Below are positions 38,801-50,999 of a stretch of 64,000 nt of DNA, one piece after another (positions within the stretch are counted from its first letter, which is position 1; each line of letters starts with the position of its first letter). The position numbers were made by a program, and so were the translations under genes. Under the pieces are notes generated by a model, which saw only the letters and a program-made list of their open reading frames with translations, did not search any database and was not told the DNA's origin. The stretch is from Marchantia polymorpha subsp. ruderalis (lineage: Eukaryota > Streptophyta > Marchantiopsida > Marchantiales > Marchantiaceae), in NCBI GenBank assembly GCA_037833965.1, contig AP031354.1, positions 15,478,001-15,542,000 of the forward strand. The letters run 5' to 3'.

Positions 38801-41800
38801 TCGTTGCTGCCCTGAATCTTTTGAATGAATCTGGCCCTTCGTGTGTATATGCGTTAAGCGCGGGCTTTTTCTATGGACACGCAGGCAGCAGCTTGGATTC
38901 CAGGTCCGTTTCCAGCGTACAATCCGGCCGAAATGTGATCGTCTCGAGGTAGGGAGAGGAGACGAGAGGAGAGGAGGGGCTACGTTGTTCAAATCTCCCG
39001 GGTTTGATGTCCGTGTTGGAAAATTCGAGAATGCGTGAATTTTTGACATTCGTACTGAAGCTTTTGGGTTTGAGGATCTCGTGGAATATGCTTCTGTGGC
39101 TTCTTTGCGTTTTGCAACTTGAGGGCATGGACGGTTGGACGAAGGGTCGGTGATCTTGCTCATACGGAATTTGGGGCAGAGTAGAATTCGGAAAGGTGGA
39201 TTTTCGATCTCGCCACTTGTTTGCTCTCGACCGGCAAAGACGATTTGCCGCGTTGTCTCGAGAATGATTTACATGCAGTGCGTGTCTGATATTGCATTCT
39301 AGTGAATGTTGACTGAACTCGGGATACCCTTAATCCCCACGAGGACTTTTAGTGTGAGAATTTATTGTACTCCATGTGTTTCGTGATGAGGTATACTGGC
39401 CGCTAAACAAGCAACGGCGCTGAATCAGAAGTTTAAACTCACACGAGAGAGTCTGTGAAGCATTATTGACAAAGACTTTGAAAATTAACCAAAAGTAGAT
39501 CTTGCTTGCAAAACACAAACTGTCTATACCCGAAGCACACACAAAATAGAGGGAATTCAAGCGTAGAGCACGCACGAGGAGAATGGATTCTCTTCGAGGA
39601 TGCATATGTTTCAACCATCCAAGAAGCACCATTGACACCACCGCCAACAGGTTATCTTTAGGCCTTCTTTATTACCCAAAGATAACCAAATGGCGGTAGT
39701 GTCAACGGCGCTTTGGGGGTCGTTGAAACCCATGCATCCTTTTATGCATCGGTTCTTGTTTTTGGAGCAAGGTCCACACCAAGAGCATTGGAGAGAAGAA
39801 CGGGAGAGTAAAAGAGCCTGACTATTTTTTCTCAAGACCATCGTTTTCCTTCAATTGTCATGTATACAAATACGATGGATGACAAATCACTTGTCAACAT
39901 GTTTGAGAAAGCACGATCGTGATGTGGTTGGATATTTTACTTATCTCACTGATAATGTCACTGCTCAAAGAAACAGTGTCGATGACTAAAGTACAAACTT
40001 TTTAGGGGGGGCCCAGGATGAGACAAACTTCAGGTGTTATTGAGGATGAGCCATTGATACTTTCCTGTGGAACGTTCTCGGGTTAAGCACGTATGGTTAA
40101 AGGAAATACATTGCTTTGTGTTTGTTCATGTCTGGAATAGAGGTAACCATCATAATAAATGAATATGGATAAAAAGCGAGGAGCCGAGTGTCAACATTCA
40201 GGATGTTGGTAAGCGTGGAAAAATAGTAACAGAATGAGATCTAGGAAGAACCTGGTTCGAGGCCAGCTTGCTTAAAAAAGAAAGGGAATCCAGCGAGTAG
40301 TGAAAAGTGAAATTGACTCGGTAGGGAAATAACTTCATGACAAAGCTTCGAATGCCAAATTTTGGGTCCAGGGCAATCCACCATAAAGTCACATGTACTC
40401 TCAGAAAGGAGCCTAAAAGAGCAATCTAGCAACATACAGTATAGATCTCGGATGCCTGCCTGCCTGATCATGTCCAAGCTGACAGATCATATCTTGATTC
40501 AGAAGATGATCTTTGCAACTGTGTTCAGATATTTATTCCCCTTTAATTTTATATGCAAACGGAGTAGACGAGCAAAAAGGATGGGAAGACCACATCACTT
40601 CGTTCGGGGATAAAACCAACTATGTAGATGGGGCTAGGCCCCAATGGCAGTGGATCTTGAAGCCCGATCGATGACATTACAACGCGATGTAATTTCCATC
40701 TTGCACTTGGGTGACAAACGAGCCATCCCTTTTTGCTCGTTCGGGAGAAGAAATCCTGCAGCTCTCGCTGGTCATGGAGGGGCAGGAGACCCCAGTTGCC
40801 GACAGGTCAATGAAGCATTTTTTGAATCCTCCCATTTCGACGAACGAATCAGATTGGACTCGAGCTAAAAAGTGTTGGATCCCATCCCTCGCTCCCTCGC
40901 TCCCTCCCTCCCTCCCTCGAGTGGACGAAGTAGCTGTCGGATTGGATGCATTAGATTGTGGCGAGAGCTCCAGTTGTATACGATCGGTGTATGATCCAGA
41001 AAAAGATGCGATATTGTGACAATTGGCCGGGCTCCAGCTGTGACTCCGGTCTCTCGTCTGGAGACCACGGCCGGACCCAGATACCGGTCCTTACAGCGAT
41101 TCCCAGGTCGTGCATCGCCATCGCCATCGAGCCCGTGGCACTTCGTGCGAAGATTTCGACTTTTCTCGAGCAGCACATTTGCGCCACTGCTCGGCATCAC
41201 GACATCAGAATGTCGGGACCGCCTAGGGCCGGAGCTACGGGGTGACGGCGGTCACCCGGCTCCATGATCGAACGGGGCAATTATGGGATCACACGCACTC
41301 GATAGCTGCATTCATCGCCTGCCACCGGCTTATCCGGTCGCCCTCGGCTTGGACTCCTCTTGCAAGCAATGCAACGCCGAGGCCGACGCAGTTCCCACTG
41401 GGACGACGGTCCTGTCACGCGGTCGTCAACTGCCGACGTGGTTGGATTTCGCCTTCTGCAATTACCATCTGTCGCTGATTGCATACGATCGATTCGTTAG
41501 CGTCGTCGCTGTACAGTCAGTCAGTCCTCTTTGTCACGAGCAAGTTGGTAGCTGTGCCACAATTGAGGATCGTGTTTCGTGGTCAAAGGAAGTGGGTTGG
41601 CACTGTTCTGTTCGTTCGGGACCGATGCCTCCCGTGGACACAAAGAATGATCAGACTCGGAATTCGAAATCGCACAATACACCGGTCACAGTTGGACGTT
41701 CGCTGGTGCAGCTGCATGAGACTCATGAATACCGTTCGAGTTCCGTTGCTCGTATCGGAGGGAGGAACGCTGTGACTCTCATTCGGGCGACTTCCGAATT

Positions 41801-43388
41801 CCCTCGATAGAATTCTAATTTAAGACTCGAAACGAGCATATCTCGAAGAAAGCGGCGACACAAACGAAGGAATGACGAGACGTCAGCTAAAATTTGAAGC
41901 AAGGGCAGGGCTATTCAGAACCCGGAGCCCTCGGATTCCACAAAAGCGAAACTGGTTCTATTTACAACCACGACAAGAATGAATGCCGGCCGTACCGTCT
42001 CCCCCCGTTCTAGCTGACGCTTACGAACGTGGAAGCAAAACAAGACGGGGCCGAATCGAACGAACATACGAAAACAGACCTCGTGCGACGTGCCCGCCGA
42101 GAGCTGTCGGTTATAAGAACAGGACACGCCCGCTAGAAGAGCGTCCGGCCCAGTTCCCTGACCGGGCTTGCGATCGGGACTCCCGTCGAGGAAAGAAAGC
42201 GCGGGCAGCACCAGCTTCAGCACAGCAGCCTGACGGCGGGGGGCACAGAAGAGTGCGGTGGACGGCCGTCAGTGGGCACCGGGACGACCGGAGCGACCCC
42301 AGGCCTCGGACCGGAGCGACCGAGTCGGAGGGAAAGAGCGGCCCGAGAAGTGCTCGTCCTTTTACGCTACAGAAAGCGAACATTCTGCAGCCGAGAGGCA
42401 ACGCGCCAGTGCGCAGGACGCGAGGCCAGGCGCGGAGCGGGGGACGGGAGCGGAGCTGCAGCAGCAGCAGCGGAAGCCGTTGTGCGATCGATCTCGTCGA
42501 GGAGTGGATCGGCAGGGGAGCGTGCGGAGCAACGGGCGAGGAGCTCAATTGAGCGAGCGAGGGAGGAATTAGAAGGGGCCGGGGCCCGAGGGAGGCCAGT
42601 TTCTCCGTGTGCTTGCTGCTGCAGCAGCTGTGGTGCAATTGCCTCTCGTCGAGGGCGCTCTGCACTGTCTTCTGCTGCTGCTGCTGCTGCTGCGGGCGTC
42701 TTTAGGGCGGGAAGACGATGTTATGACGTTCCGGTTGGAGGGGAGCCGGAATTCTCATTGCAGGAAACGCGAGCCGCGGGGGCCGAGGAGGTGTGTGTTG
42801 GTGGTGGTGGTGGTGGTGGTCTGAGAATGGTGGTTCTTCGTGGTGGTCTGGGCAAGTTCCGCTGTGGTTCTCGACGTCCTTCCCACACTGTTTCTAGTCT
42901 TGTCAGTTCTTCTTCTTCGTAGTCGGGAGCCCGGATTCGCACCCAGTCGTTCATCTCTGCTTTAGTTTTAGCTTATAGGTTCAGGTTCAACTTTCGCGTT
43001 GAATATTCGCTTTTCAATCATCGCGTTGAAGGAGATGGGGCAGAGACGGTAGATTTTTGGGAGCGGAGTTCGGGAGTTCGAAAGTGACGGGTGAAACCGA
43101 AGTGGTGAAAGGTCTCAGATGAATTCCAGGTGGGGCGAGCTACTCTGTGCCTGAGAGGAAGCTTGTAGGAAATGTTGAGATGTGATCAACCACGAGACAG
43201 AGGGAGGAAAACACCGATCTGAAATTTCAAGCAACGTATCGGTTCAGTTGGAACCTGGAGCTCTCAGTAGTCTAGGGGAGGAGATGAACTGAGTTTTCTG
43301 ACACGGTTCTTTTCAAGCAAACGCATACGTTTGAATTACAGTCAGTGGAGGGAACAGTACAGACTTGAATGAGGATTAGACATCCAAG
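35881..43388. other. GC-rich gene-poor domain leading into the NT-C2 gene
   Basis: Much of this 7.5 kb is GC-rich, mainly 35970-38550, 40860-41300 and 41980-42930, in contrast to the AT-rich DNA elsewhere. Long open frames occur on both strands over the same bases, the mark of low stop density rather than coding. I recognise no protein. Simple repeats include (GA)n at 36225-36256, (GGAC)n at 37337-37360, (TTCC)n at 38376-38402, (CTCC)n at 40886-40919, (CTG)n near 42671-42691 and (GTG)n near 42799-42822. The block from about 41980 to 43388 is probably the promoter and long leader of the gene starting at 43389. The rest may be non-coding transcript or regulatory DNA. Confidence 0.45.
39598..39740. 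repeat. MITE-like foldback, arms of about 65 bp
   Basis: Bases 39598-39662 and 39675-39740 are imperfect reverse complements across their whole length, with a loop of about 12 bases. Matching blocks include GGATGCAT, GTTGAAAC, GGTTATCTTT and TGTCAA words on opposite arms. Both a miniature inverted-repeat transposon and a long hairpin RNA precursor are possible. Confidence 0.85.
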
Positions 43389-46300
43389 ATGTTCAAATCC
43401 TTGAAAAGAAGTGGGGAAAAGGTCAAAGAACGGGTGGATTTCAAGCTCAGTTTTCACGCGTCAAGGGTAAGTGTATATATTTTCATTCATCACTTAGATC
43501 ATCACCCACGATCACTTCAAATTTGCCAAGATGTTGACTGTGAACATTAAGTGTTACGAGCTTGGACACATTTAAATAACTCGGAGATGGTTTCCGAGTA
43601 ATTCGGATGGAGCATTCACTACTGAATTCAACATTTCGTTTAAGCATGTTTGCTATGAACATTTCGTCGGCAACTCTGTATTCGCTGATTTCCGTGTTAA
43701 TTATCACGTCCACTGCAGATTCCACTCGCCGGATGGGACAAACTTGTTGTTTCCGTGATTCCTCTAGAGACGAGAAGGGTCAGCTATAAAACCAATAGAG
43801 CTGCCTGTAAGAATGGGAGTTGCCATTGGACCGATAATGTCATAGAAACTACGAAGCTATTAAAGGATACGAAGACCCACGAGTATGAGGAGAAGCCGTA
43901 CAAGTTCATTGTATCCACGGTAAAGTCTCTCGTCCTAGTTCCTTTTTGCGAGGGAGCCGCAGCCGTAAAACAGGTCGCACTGAGCAGTTTGCCGCGGTCG
44001 TCTGCAATCATATTTCGTAAAGAATGTCCGTTTCAACCAACTTTGGTAGCTAACAATTCTTGTGTCTTTTTCTGGGCAGGGATCATCACGGTCTGGTGTT
44101 TTGGGTGAGGCAGTTGTGAATGTTGCCGAATACACACAGTCCAATAATCCATCTCAGATATCGTTGACACTTAAAAACTGTAATTACGGTAGCATTTTAC
44201 ATGTTACAATTACTTGTTTAACCCCGCGCTTAGATGGAGGGTATGTAATCCATTCCGACTTTTGAATTTGCATGTTATTTTCAGTTTCAACAAAGTCACC
44301 CTCCATATGATGATGATGTAGAATGCCTGTCGTAGTTCTGATTGATTTCTTCTGAATCTTTCTAGGCTTGAAAGAGCCCGAGCGCCGGAGGTGAACGAGT
44401 TAGTGATAGAAGATGGGGAAGATGTCAGCGGGTCTGATGAGGACGATATGGAGGATTCAGACCAATCTGGTAATATTACCACCGGGAGTGCTACTTCCAA
44501 CAACAGCGCCCCAACATCCAAACAGCGGAGTTCCTTTTCGAAGGTTAGTCGACGGAGTGAAACTTTAGTAGTAACAGTTTGCATGCACATTACAAACGAT
44601 ACTGCTGAAGGTGAATTTTGTGAAGTATATGATTTGATTGTGTAGGCGACATAATTCATCTGGATTCATCTGGATGCATCAATGTTTCTTGGGCATAGTA
44701 GCGGTCTGAAACTCGAGCTTGAAATGAATCTGATGTGAGCTTTTTGTGACACCAACAGGATAAATCAGGTGCGAGACTAAGCATCGATCCTTTGGAGCCT
44801 TCCACTCCAAAACAGAATGGAAACGGTCGCGCGTTTTCTTCTGATAATGTGTCGTCTCCAACAAGTTCACTGAACAGTTCGGGTCGACATGACAAAGAGC
44901 GCGATAGAGCTGCTGGTAGAACGTTGACAAGTCAAGACTCCAACAACTCGAGCACGTCTCTTCCTCCAGCATATGGTAGAGGATCTTCCCACGCAAATGG
45001 CACAGCCTCCGGGACGACGGTGCCACATAGCACACGATCGAACAATGACAGAGATTGGGCAACACAGAGATCTTTTGGCTCACGTGCAGCATCCGAAAAT
45101 GGGTCCAGAGCTGGCTCACAACGCGACTTGGGAGGAAGGGAGGCCTTGCAAGCGGATTTAGCGGCTGCTGAGACAACCATAGAAGAGTTGAGGACGGAGA
45201 CTGTATCGGCCCAAATACTGAATCGGAAGCTCACGATGGAAGTTGAAAATATGAAGCAACTGCTGAATACCCATAAACGTCATGGAGCTGAGAGTGATAT
45301 GGAGATGACCACGTTAATCGCAGAACGGGATAGGTTGAAGATGGAGCTCGAGCAGAAGCGATCATCGAAGATGGCCTTTGAAGAACGAGAGACTGGAGAA
45401 GGCAACGCCAGATGGAAGGTAGAGGACGCTCAGCAAACGATCCGTGAGTTGACCGACGAAGTGCGATACCAGAAAGACTTGAATGTCAGTCTGAGTGCGC
45501 AAGTGCGGAAGACACAAGATTCCAATCTGGAGCTGGTTCTTGCTATCAAGGACGTGGAGGAAGCGCTAGAAGAAACCAGGTTAGAACTAGAAACCCTCAA
45601 GACTGCCAAGCACAAGCTTGAGGAGGATCTCCAGCAGGAGCAGGAGTGGAAGGTGAAGTTCCACTCGCTGCAGGAAAAAAATGCAGGAAATACCCCGCCA
45701 TCGTCAAAGGATGGTTACGAAGTGAGGATTAAAGGACTCGAAAAAATGGTGGAGAGGCTCACGCAAGACGTAGAGGACCTCGAATTAGAAGTCAAAGAAC
45801 TTACAAACGAGAATATGGAGTTGCGTGAGAATTTGATATCCTCTACAAGAATGGTTCCAGATACTCAGCTCAAAGACAGCTCGCCTGCTGCTGACACAAC
45901 AAGCTTAGAACTCCTGGTCGTGGAGCTAAAGAGCAAGCTCGCTGCTTCTGAGGACAACCAAAGAAGTATGCTCGCACGCAATGAGGCTTATGTTGTTGAC
46001 ACGGAGCGATCACTCGCAGAGTTGCTGTTGACTAACGAAATTCTCCAACAGCATCTCAAGGAATCTCGAGATGAGGCTGAACAGGCCCGCAGACAAGCGG
46101 AGGATGCCAACTTACGTTCAGTCTCCCTCCAAAGTTCTGGCGATATGGCGAGTCGATCCAATGCGGAATTAGAGCGCAGTTTGGCAGATGTCAGGGCAGC
46201 TTTGGCGTCCCGTGAGCAAGAACTCGTTCTACTGGAAGAGAGTTCTTCGAGGGCGGAGGAGGAGCGGAGTACTGCCTTGGAGAAAGCTGCCGGCCTGGAA

Positions 46301-48421
46301 GATGAAATGATGAGGCTGGAAGGCGAAATTCGTACCATAATAGATGGTAAAGCTTTGGCGGAGGACAGGTGTTCCATCCTTCAAAGGGAGAAGGAAGAAT
46401 TGGTACACAGTTTAGAGGAAGCAAGAAACAAGGTTGAAGAAACCAAAGATGTCTTTGGTCGCAGTGCTTCCCAACTTTCAAAAATAAGATCACTCGAAGA
46501 AGACATCATTGAACTAGACAGAAAAAAATTGGAATTAGAAAAGACTGTCCGGGAAGTATTCGAGAATGAGCTTCTTAGCAAATCTCGAATACAAGACCTG
46601 GAGCTAGAGGTCTCCGCTGGCAAAGAAGAAATAAGTGCGCTGAACCTCGTAATCCATAACTTCGATGAGCGCTTTTTAAAATTGGAGAGAGAACTGTTTA
46701 ACGCTGATACCGAAAAGAGTGACCTGAGGAAACTCATTGAAGCTGGGGAAGACAGGGAGAAACTTCTCAAAGACCAGGTGTCGACGCTACAAGAGGAGGT
46801 ATCGTTGACGAAGGGACGTCTAGAAGCTCTCTCTGCATCAAGGCGGAGTCAAGATTCACCAACGGCAAGGAATGATGGTAACCCTAGTTACTTTCAGAGA
46901 TCACTTTCGAGATCCAACAGCATGCTGAATAGTTCGCCCTCTAGAGAAGCCAAGGAGCTACACGAGCTACGCGGAAAAGTCGCCGTGTTGGAGGTAAATA
47001 GTTGTCCTAACGATTCTCATGAAAACTTTAATCTCAGCTGTACTCGGTCAAGAGCTTGGAAGCTAATCGGGTGTATGGTTTTATTATTGGGAACAGGGCC
47101 TGATAAAAAAGAAGACGATGGATTTGGATGCTGCGAAACGGGACTACAGCTCCAAGGAGTCCGATCTTTACAACAAGATTGAATTACTACAGATGGCCAA
47201 TGACCAGTTGATTCAGGGTGGCCCTGATTTGGGAATGGACCAACTCCAAATGGAGGTATGCTTCGTTTGTTATGATTTTTCAATTGTTGTTTCCATTAGC
47301 GAGAATTATCGTATTGTATGTCCGACTAGAATTAACCAACATTTGCATTGAGAAAATTGTCTGACTTGCATGTGTATCGCAGCTTCAAAGGCTACAAAAT
47401 CAAAATTCAATACTAGCTCGACGGGAACGCGAGCTTGTTTCTCAGCTCAGTACTCAAGAAGTGCTTCACAAGGAAGTTCAACGCCTTCAAGAGGTCTTGT
47501 GTTCAGTAAATGTTGTCATTCATGCTCCACCCTCCCCATCTTACCCTCCCTTGAAATGTCCCATTCTCATTGCATTTTGCAAGCAATTTGCGTATGCTAC
47601 CGTGGATTTGCATTTTGGCCTTTTTAGACTTAATTATAATTTTTTGTTGTTCAAAGTAGTTGCAAGCTGTGGACGTTAGTAGATAAAATATTGTGAGACT
47701 TTATTCAGTTATGAATAACATAATATAGTAATACTAAAATTCGATAAATAATACCTTTAGAATTGATGGGTAAAAAACTCGCAAAACACCTACCTAACAA
47801 AATACGTAGCAAAGAATTCAAATTGTCTCTAGAACAAAAATGAAAAATATCCAGTAAATTTGCTAAGTTTCAGCATTAACATTTCAGCATTATATTTGAA
47901 CTGAATTTGTCTTTTGCAGGAGAACGAGCAACTGGAAACTCGTTTCAACAGATTCAAGGAAACGGCCAAGTTCGGAAATCTCATGGATAAGGTTATTGCC
48001 CTAGACAATGAACTATCCGAGCAGATCGAAACGAATGCAATGTATAAAGAGCAACTGCGAAGGTGAGTTTTGATTTAATTGGTACCTTTTCCCCCTTTTG
48101 TTACGTAAATTTAACTCTTGCTACAATACGGTTCTATGTATCATATTTTGACTGACAGTTTGATTTGTGACTGGCAGTGCATTTGAAAAGCAACAAAACG
48201 TAGAATCAGCTGCCTTGAACAATTACGGAGGCGTGGATGAAATCATTACCAACCTAGTCCGATATAAAGGGTATTCATCAAAACTGGAAGGAGACGTGAA
48301 AGATTTAAGGGAGCGATATGCTACCATGAGCTTAAGATACGCCGAAGTGGAGGCGCAGCGGGAGGAGTTAGTAATGACTGTTCGTAATCTACGTAACGGG
48401 AAGAATGGCAAGAAGGTGTAA
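43389..48421 (+). CDS. NT-C2 (EEIG1/EHBP1-type) domain coiled-coil protein
   Basis: Nine exons: 43389-43466, 43719-43919, 44080-44240, 44366-44543, 44759-46993, 47097-47255, 47383-47505, 47920-48062 and 48178-48421. They join in phase to 1173 residues. Residues 1-147 are an NT-C2 domain, with MFKSLKRSGEKVKERVDFKL at the start, IPLAGWDKLVVSVIPLETRR, the CHWTDNVIETTKLLKDTKTH core and GSSRSGVLGEAVVNVAEYTQ. An acidic linker follows (EDGEDVSGSDEDDMEDSDQS), then a Ser-rich stretch and about 850 residues of heptad coiled coil. Plants have a group of such proteins annotated as myosin-heavy-chain-related. The NT-C2 domain is linked to membrane and cytoskeleton tethering, for example in plastid-movement proteins. 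The role here is inferred only from that. The seventh exon's donor could instead be at 47494, shortening the protein by four residues in the same frame. Confidence 0.9.
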
Positions 48422-50999
48422 GTGACTGATATGAATTCTTTTGCCCATGGCGAAGATTGCGGATTGTGCAAAGACAACAATTCAGCTTAAAAGGTAATGT
48501 CGGCAGTTTCAGCCTCGGACATGTCTTCCGTTCTAGTATAGAAGTTTGGCTAGATTGAGAGTAGGAAATGCATGAAAAGCTACTACCTCCGGTTTTGTCT
48601 GTCTGGGTTTCCAACTTTCCAAACTCATGGTTCTTGCAAACATGGTGTTAAAAATCTTCAATTTTGCTCTTACCTCCTAGGTTTGATCAGGAGCAAATGC
48701 ACTGTTGTGTGTGCGGTTGCACTAGTCTCAAAATGTGTTGTGTGTACTCCAGGTGATATGTACGACGCGTCAAGTCCATAGACAACCGAATTTGGAAAGT
48801 TGGAAACACCAACTCAGAAACGGAGATAGTCGCTTTTCACGCATTTCCTGCTCTGATGATTCGACAGTATCTAATACATGGCGATCATAAAAGCTTTCAT
48901 GTGTGAGATCAGAAGTGCTCCTTTTGATCACTCAGTTTTTGGGTGATCCTTCGTAGTGAGTCTTACATTTTCTCTTGTTTACAAAAATTTCAAGTGAATC
49001 CCATTTTTCTGTAAAGTTTTCGTAAAGATTAGTGCTCTTTCCTTGTACGAGGTGGCAAAGTCTTCTGGAATATAAATCTATGTGTCAATGACAAAACTTC
49101 AGAAAATAGATGATTGGATGCTATCATCATTCTGAGTAAACAAAGAAGAATTTATGTGGGTCTTGTGTGCTATGAATGAATATGTAAATTCGCACGAATT
49201 GCTATGCGAGCAGAGGCACATCATCAAAGTACTAAAAAGTTTCCAACTGCAGAAATTATTCTTTATCTGAAATTCCCAAAGTTATTTAACAGTATTATAG
49301 ACAATGTTCACGTCGATGTTTCAAATGAAGTGAGGGTAAGTATTTTTATTCACATCAATTCACTTTCACTTTCAACACTGACGTAAGCACCCAACTTTCA
49401 ATAAGAAGATTGCGGATTGTGTTCACTTCTCTTGTCTGCAATATGTTTTAAAGCGTTCAAGATGTTCTATCATATAGCACTCTTGACAATAAAGTTGCGA
49501 GCTGCTGCTGGAAATGTGGATGAAGAAGGCGTTCTAGCTGCCTTCAATCAACAATACGTAACAAGATCACGCAACTACTTCGGATGAATACCTGAGTAAC
49601 GTCGGAACCTGATGTGGCAATCTAACTTAAAACGTTGCTTTTCATATGCGACCTGTATACACGTTGCGGAACCTCTTGAGACATTGTTACAAATTTTAGG
49701 AACTATAAATATTGTAATCGCCAAAGCGAAGAAAATACGTGAACTTAATTCCACCATCTCACTAAAATAACGACCGTGTCTCTAAATTGCGTGCATTCTA
49801 CATTACGAGGGTAACTTGGATATCGTATTCCGCAAGGCGAAGAAAACACCAGAACTTAATTTCACATCCATGTACGTGAATTTCGAGAATTGTACCCTAG
49901 GAGAAAAGCTTGACTAGCTTCACATCAACTGTATGACAAGAAGTAGTGAAAAAAGCAAGACGTGAATGTTCAACCAATCAATCAAAGTATCAATTATCAA
50001 GTATCATTCAATTTTGAAGATTTACAAGCTATCGAGTCAAGAATTTGGTAAGATGCTTAAACCTCCGTTCGACTTTGCTGTTTGTCTCCTATCATACTCA
50101 GAAGAACTGAGAAAAAAAACAAGGTAACTTGATTAGAACTGACTTTACTGACTGGCATGGTCCGACGAGTGCACCATTCTCACGCCAAATTTTCGCATCT
50201 GACGTTTACATAAACCGCCACACGGACACAGACTCAGTCTTGGTTTGACTAACAGTACACAGAAGAAGTCTTCCTAAAAAGAAAACGAGCTTGGACAACG
50301 GTGGTGCGAAATGAAGCACTGATACAACGAATTTCCACAATTCCTTGACGCAGGCAGCAAATGAGCAAGTGTGCTTCGCCCGACACCTCGCCATCATCAA
50401 CCTTGATCAGATCGGTGCAAGGCCAATGGGTTGACGGTTTACTGAGTAGATGTAATCGGATGCTAGCTCGGGCACACAAAGATGATTCTATTCCTGAACG
50501 TGAACCTTCTAGCCATGTGTGCAAGCATATAGAGTTACATGGCCAGAGGCTGCATACCCGGCCTGGATTTCTCGCCTTCGTTAGTGATGAAGATACCCTC
50601 GGTGCTTTGTCTGTGGCCAACAAAACTCCCAATCTTTCAATCACCTGAAAATTGAACACCAACTATGAGCAGTTGTGATGCGGACAATAACATCCTAGAA
50701 CTTGACAGAACTCCTGGCTATAACTTGCCCAAAACTGCCCAAAACACACTTGAGAGTCTTTTGCGGACAGGAGAAACTTGGAGACGGTCAAACATACCTG
50801 CTGAAAAGATGTTGCAACTACTCAGCTTGCACAAACTCCTCATGAGGAATTTATGATTTTGTACTCCTCTCCCAGCTTGTTCAACCCTGAGAACACGTCG
50901 TCATGATTACGGACAGGTTGTTGTCCTTGATCTAAGTGTAGCCTAGAAGTCGGTACCTTTTACGAGCAATTGGGATCTCGCCTGAGAATCCATGGCATT
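48422..50999. other. Convergent intergenic region, no gene seen
   Basis: This lies between the 3' ends of the NT-C2 gene (+) and the SMG8 gene (-). It contains the foldback at 48563-48851 and a pair of diverged direct repeats (about 49711-49755 and 49832-49876, sharing GGCGAAGAAAA and GAACTTAAT words). Short open frames at 50249-50662 lie over each other on both strands and are not convincing. Confidence 0.45.
48563..48851. repeat. Large imperfect foldback just 3' of the NT-C2 gene
   Basis: Bases 48563-48633 and 48785-48851 pair as reverse complements with a few mismatches. Shared blocks include GGAAATGC, GAAAAGC and GTTTCCAACTTTCCAAA on opposite arms. The loop is about 150 bases. It starts some 140 bases after the stop codon, so it may lie in the 3' untranslated region. 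Confidence 0.8.

Noticed and set aside
36271-42922. Long open frames on both strands (for example 36271-36789, 41983-42552, 42272-42922)
   Set aside because: They overlap each other in opposite strands and different frames in GC-rich DNA, are rich in Arg, Pro, Gly and Ser, and match no family I know.
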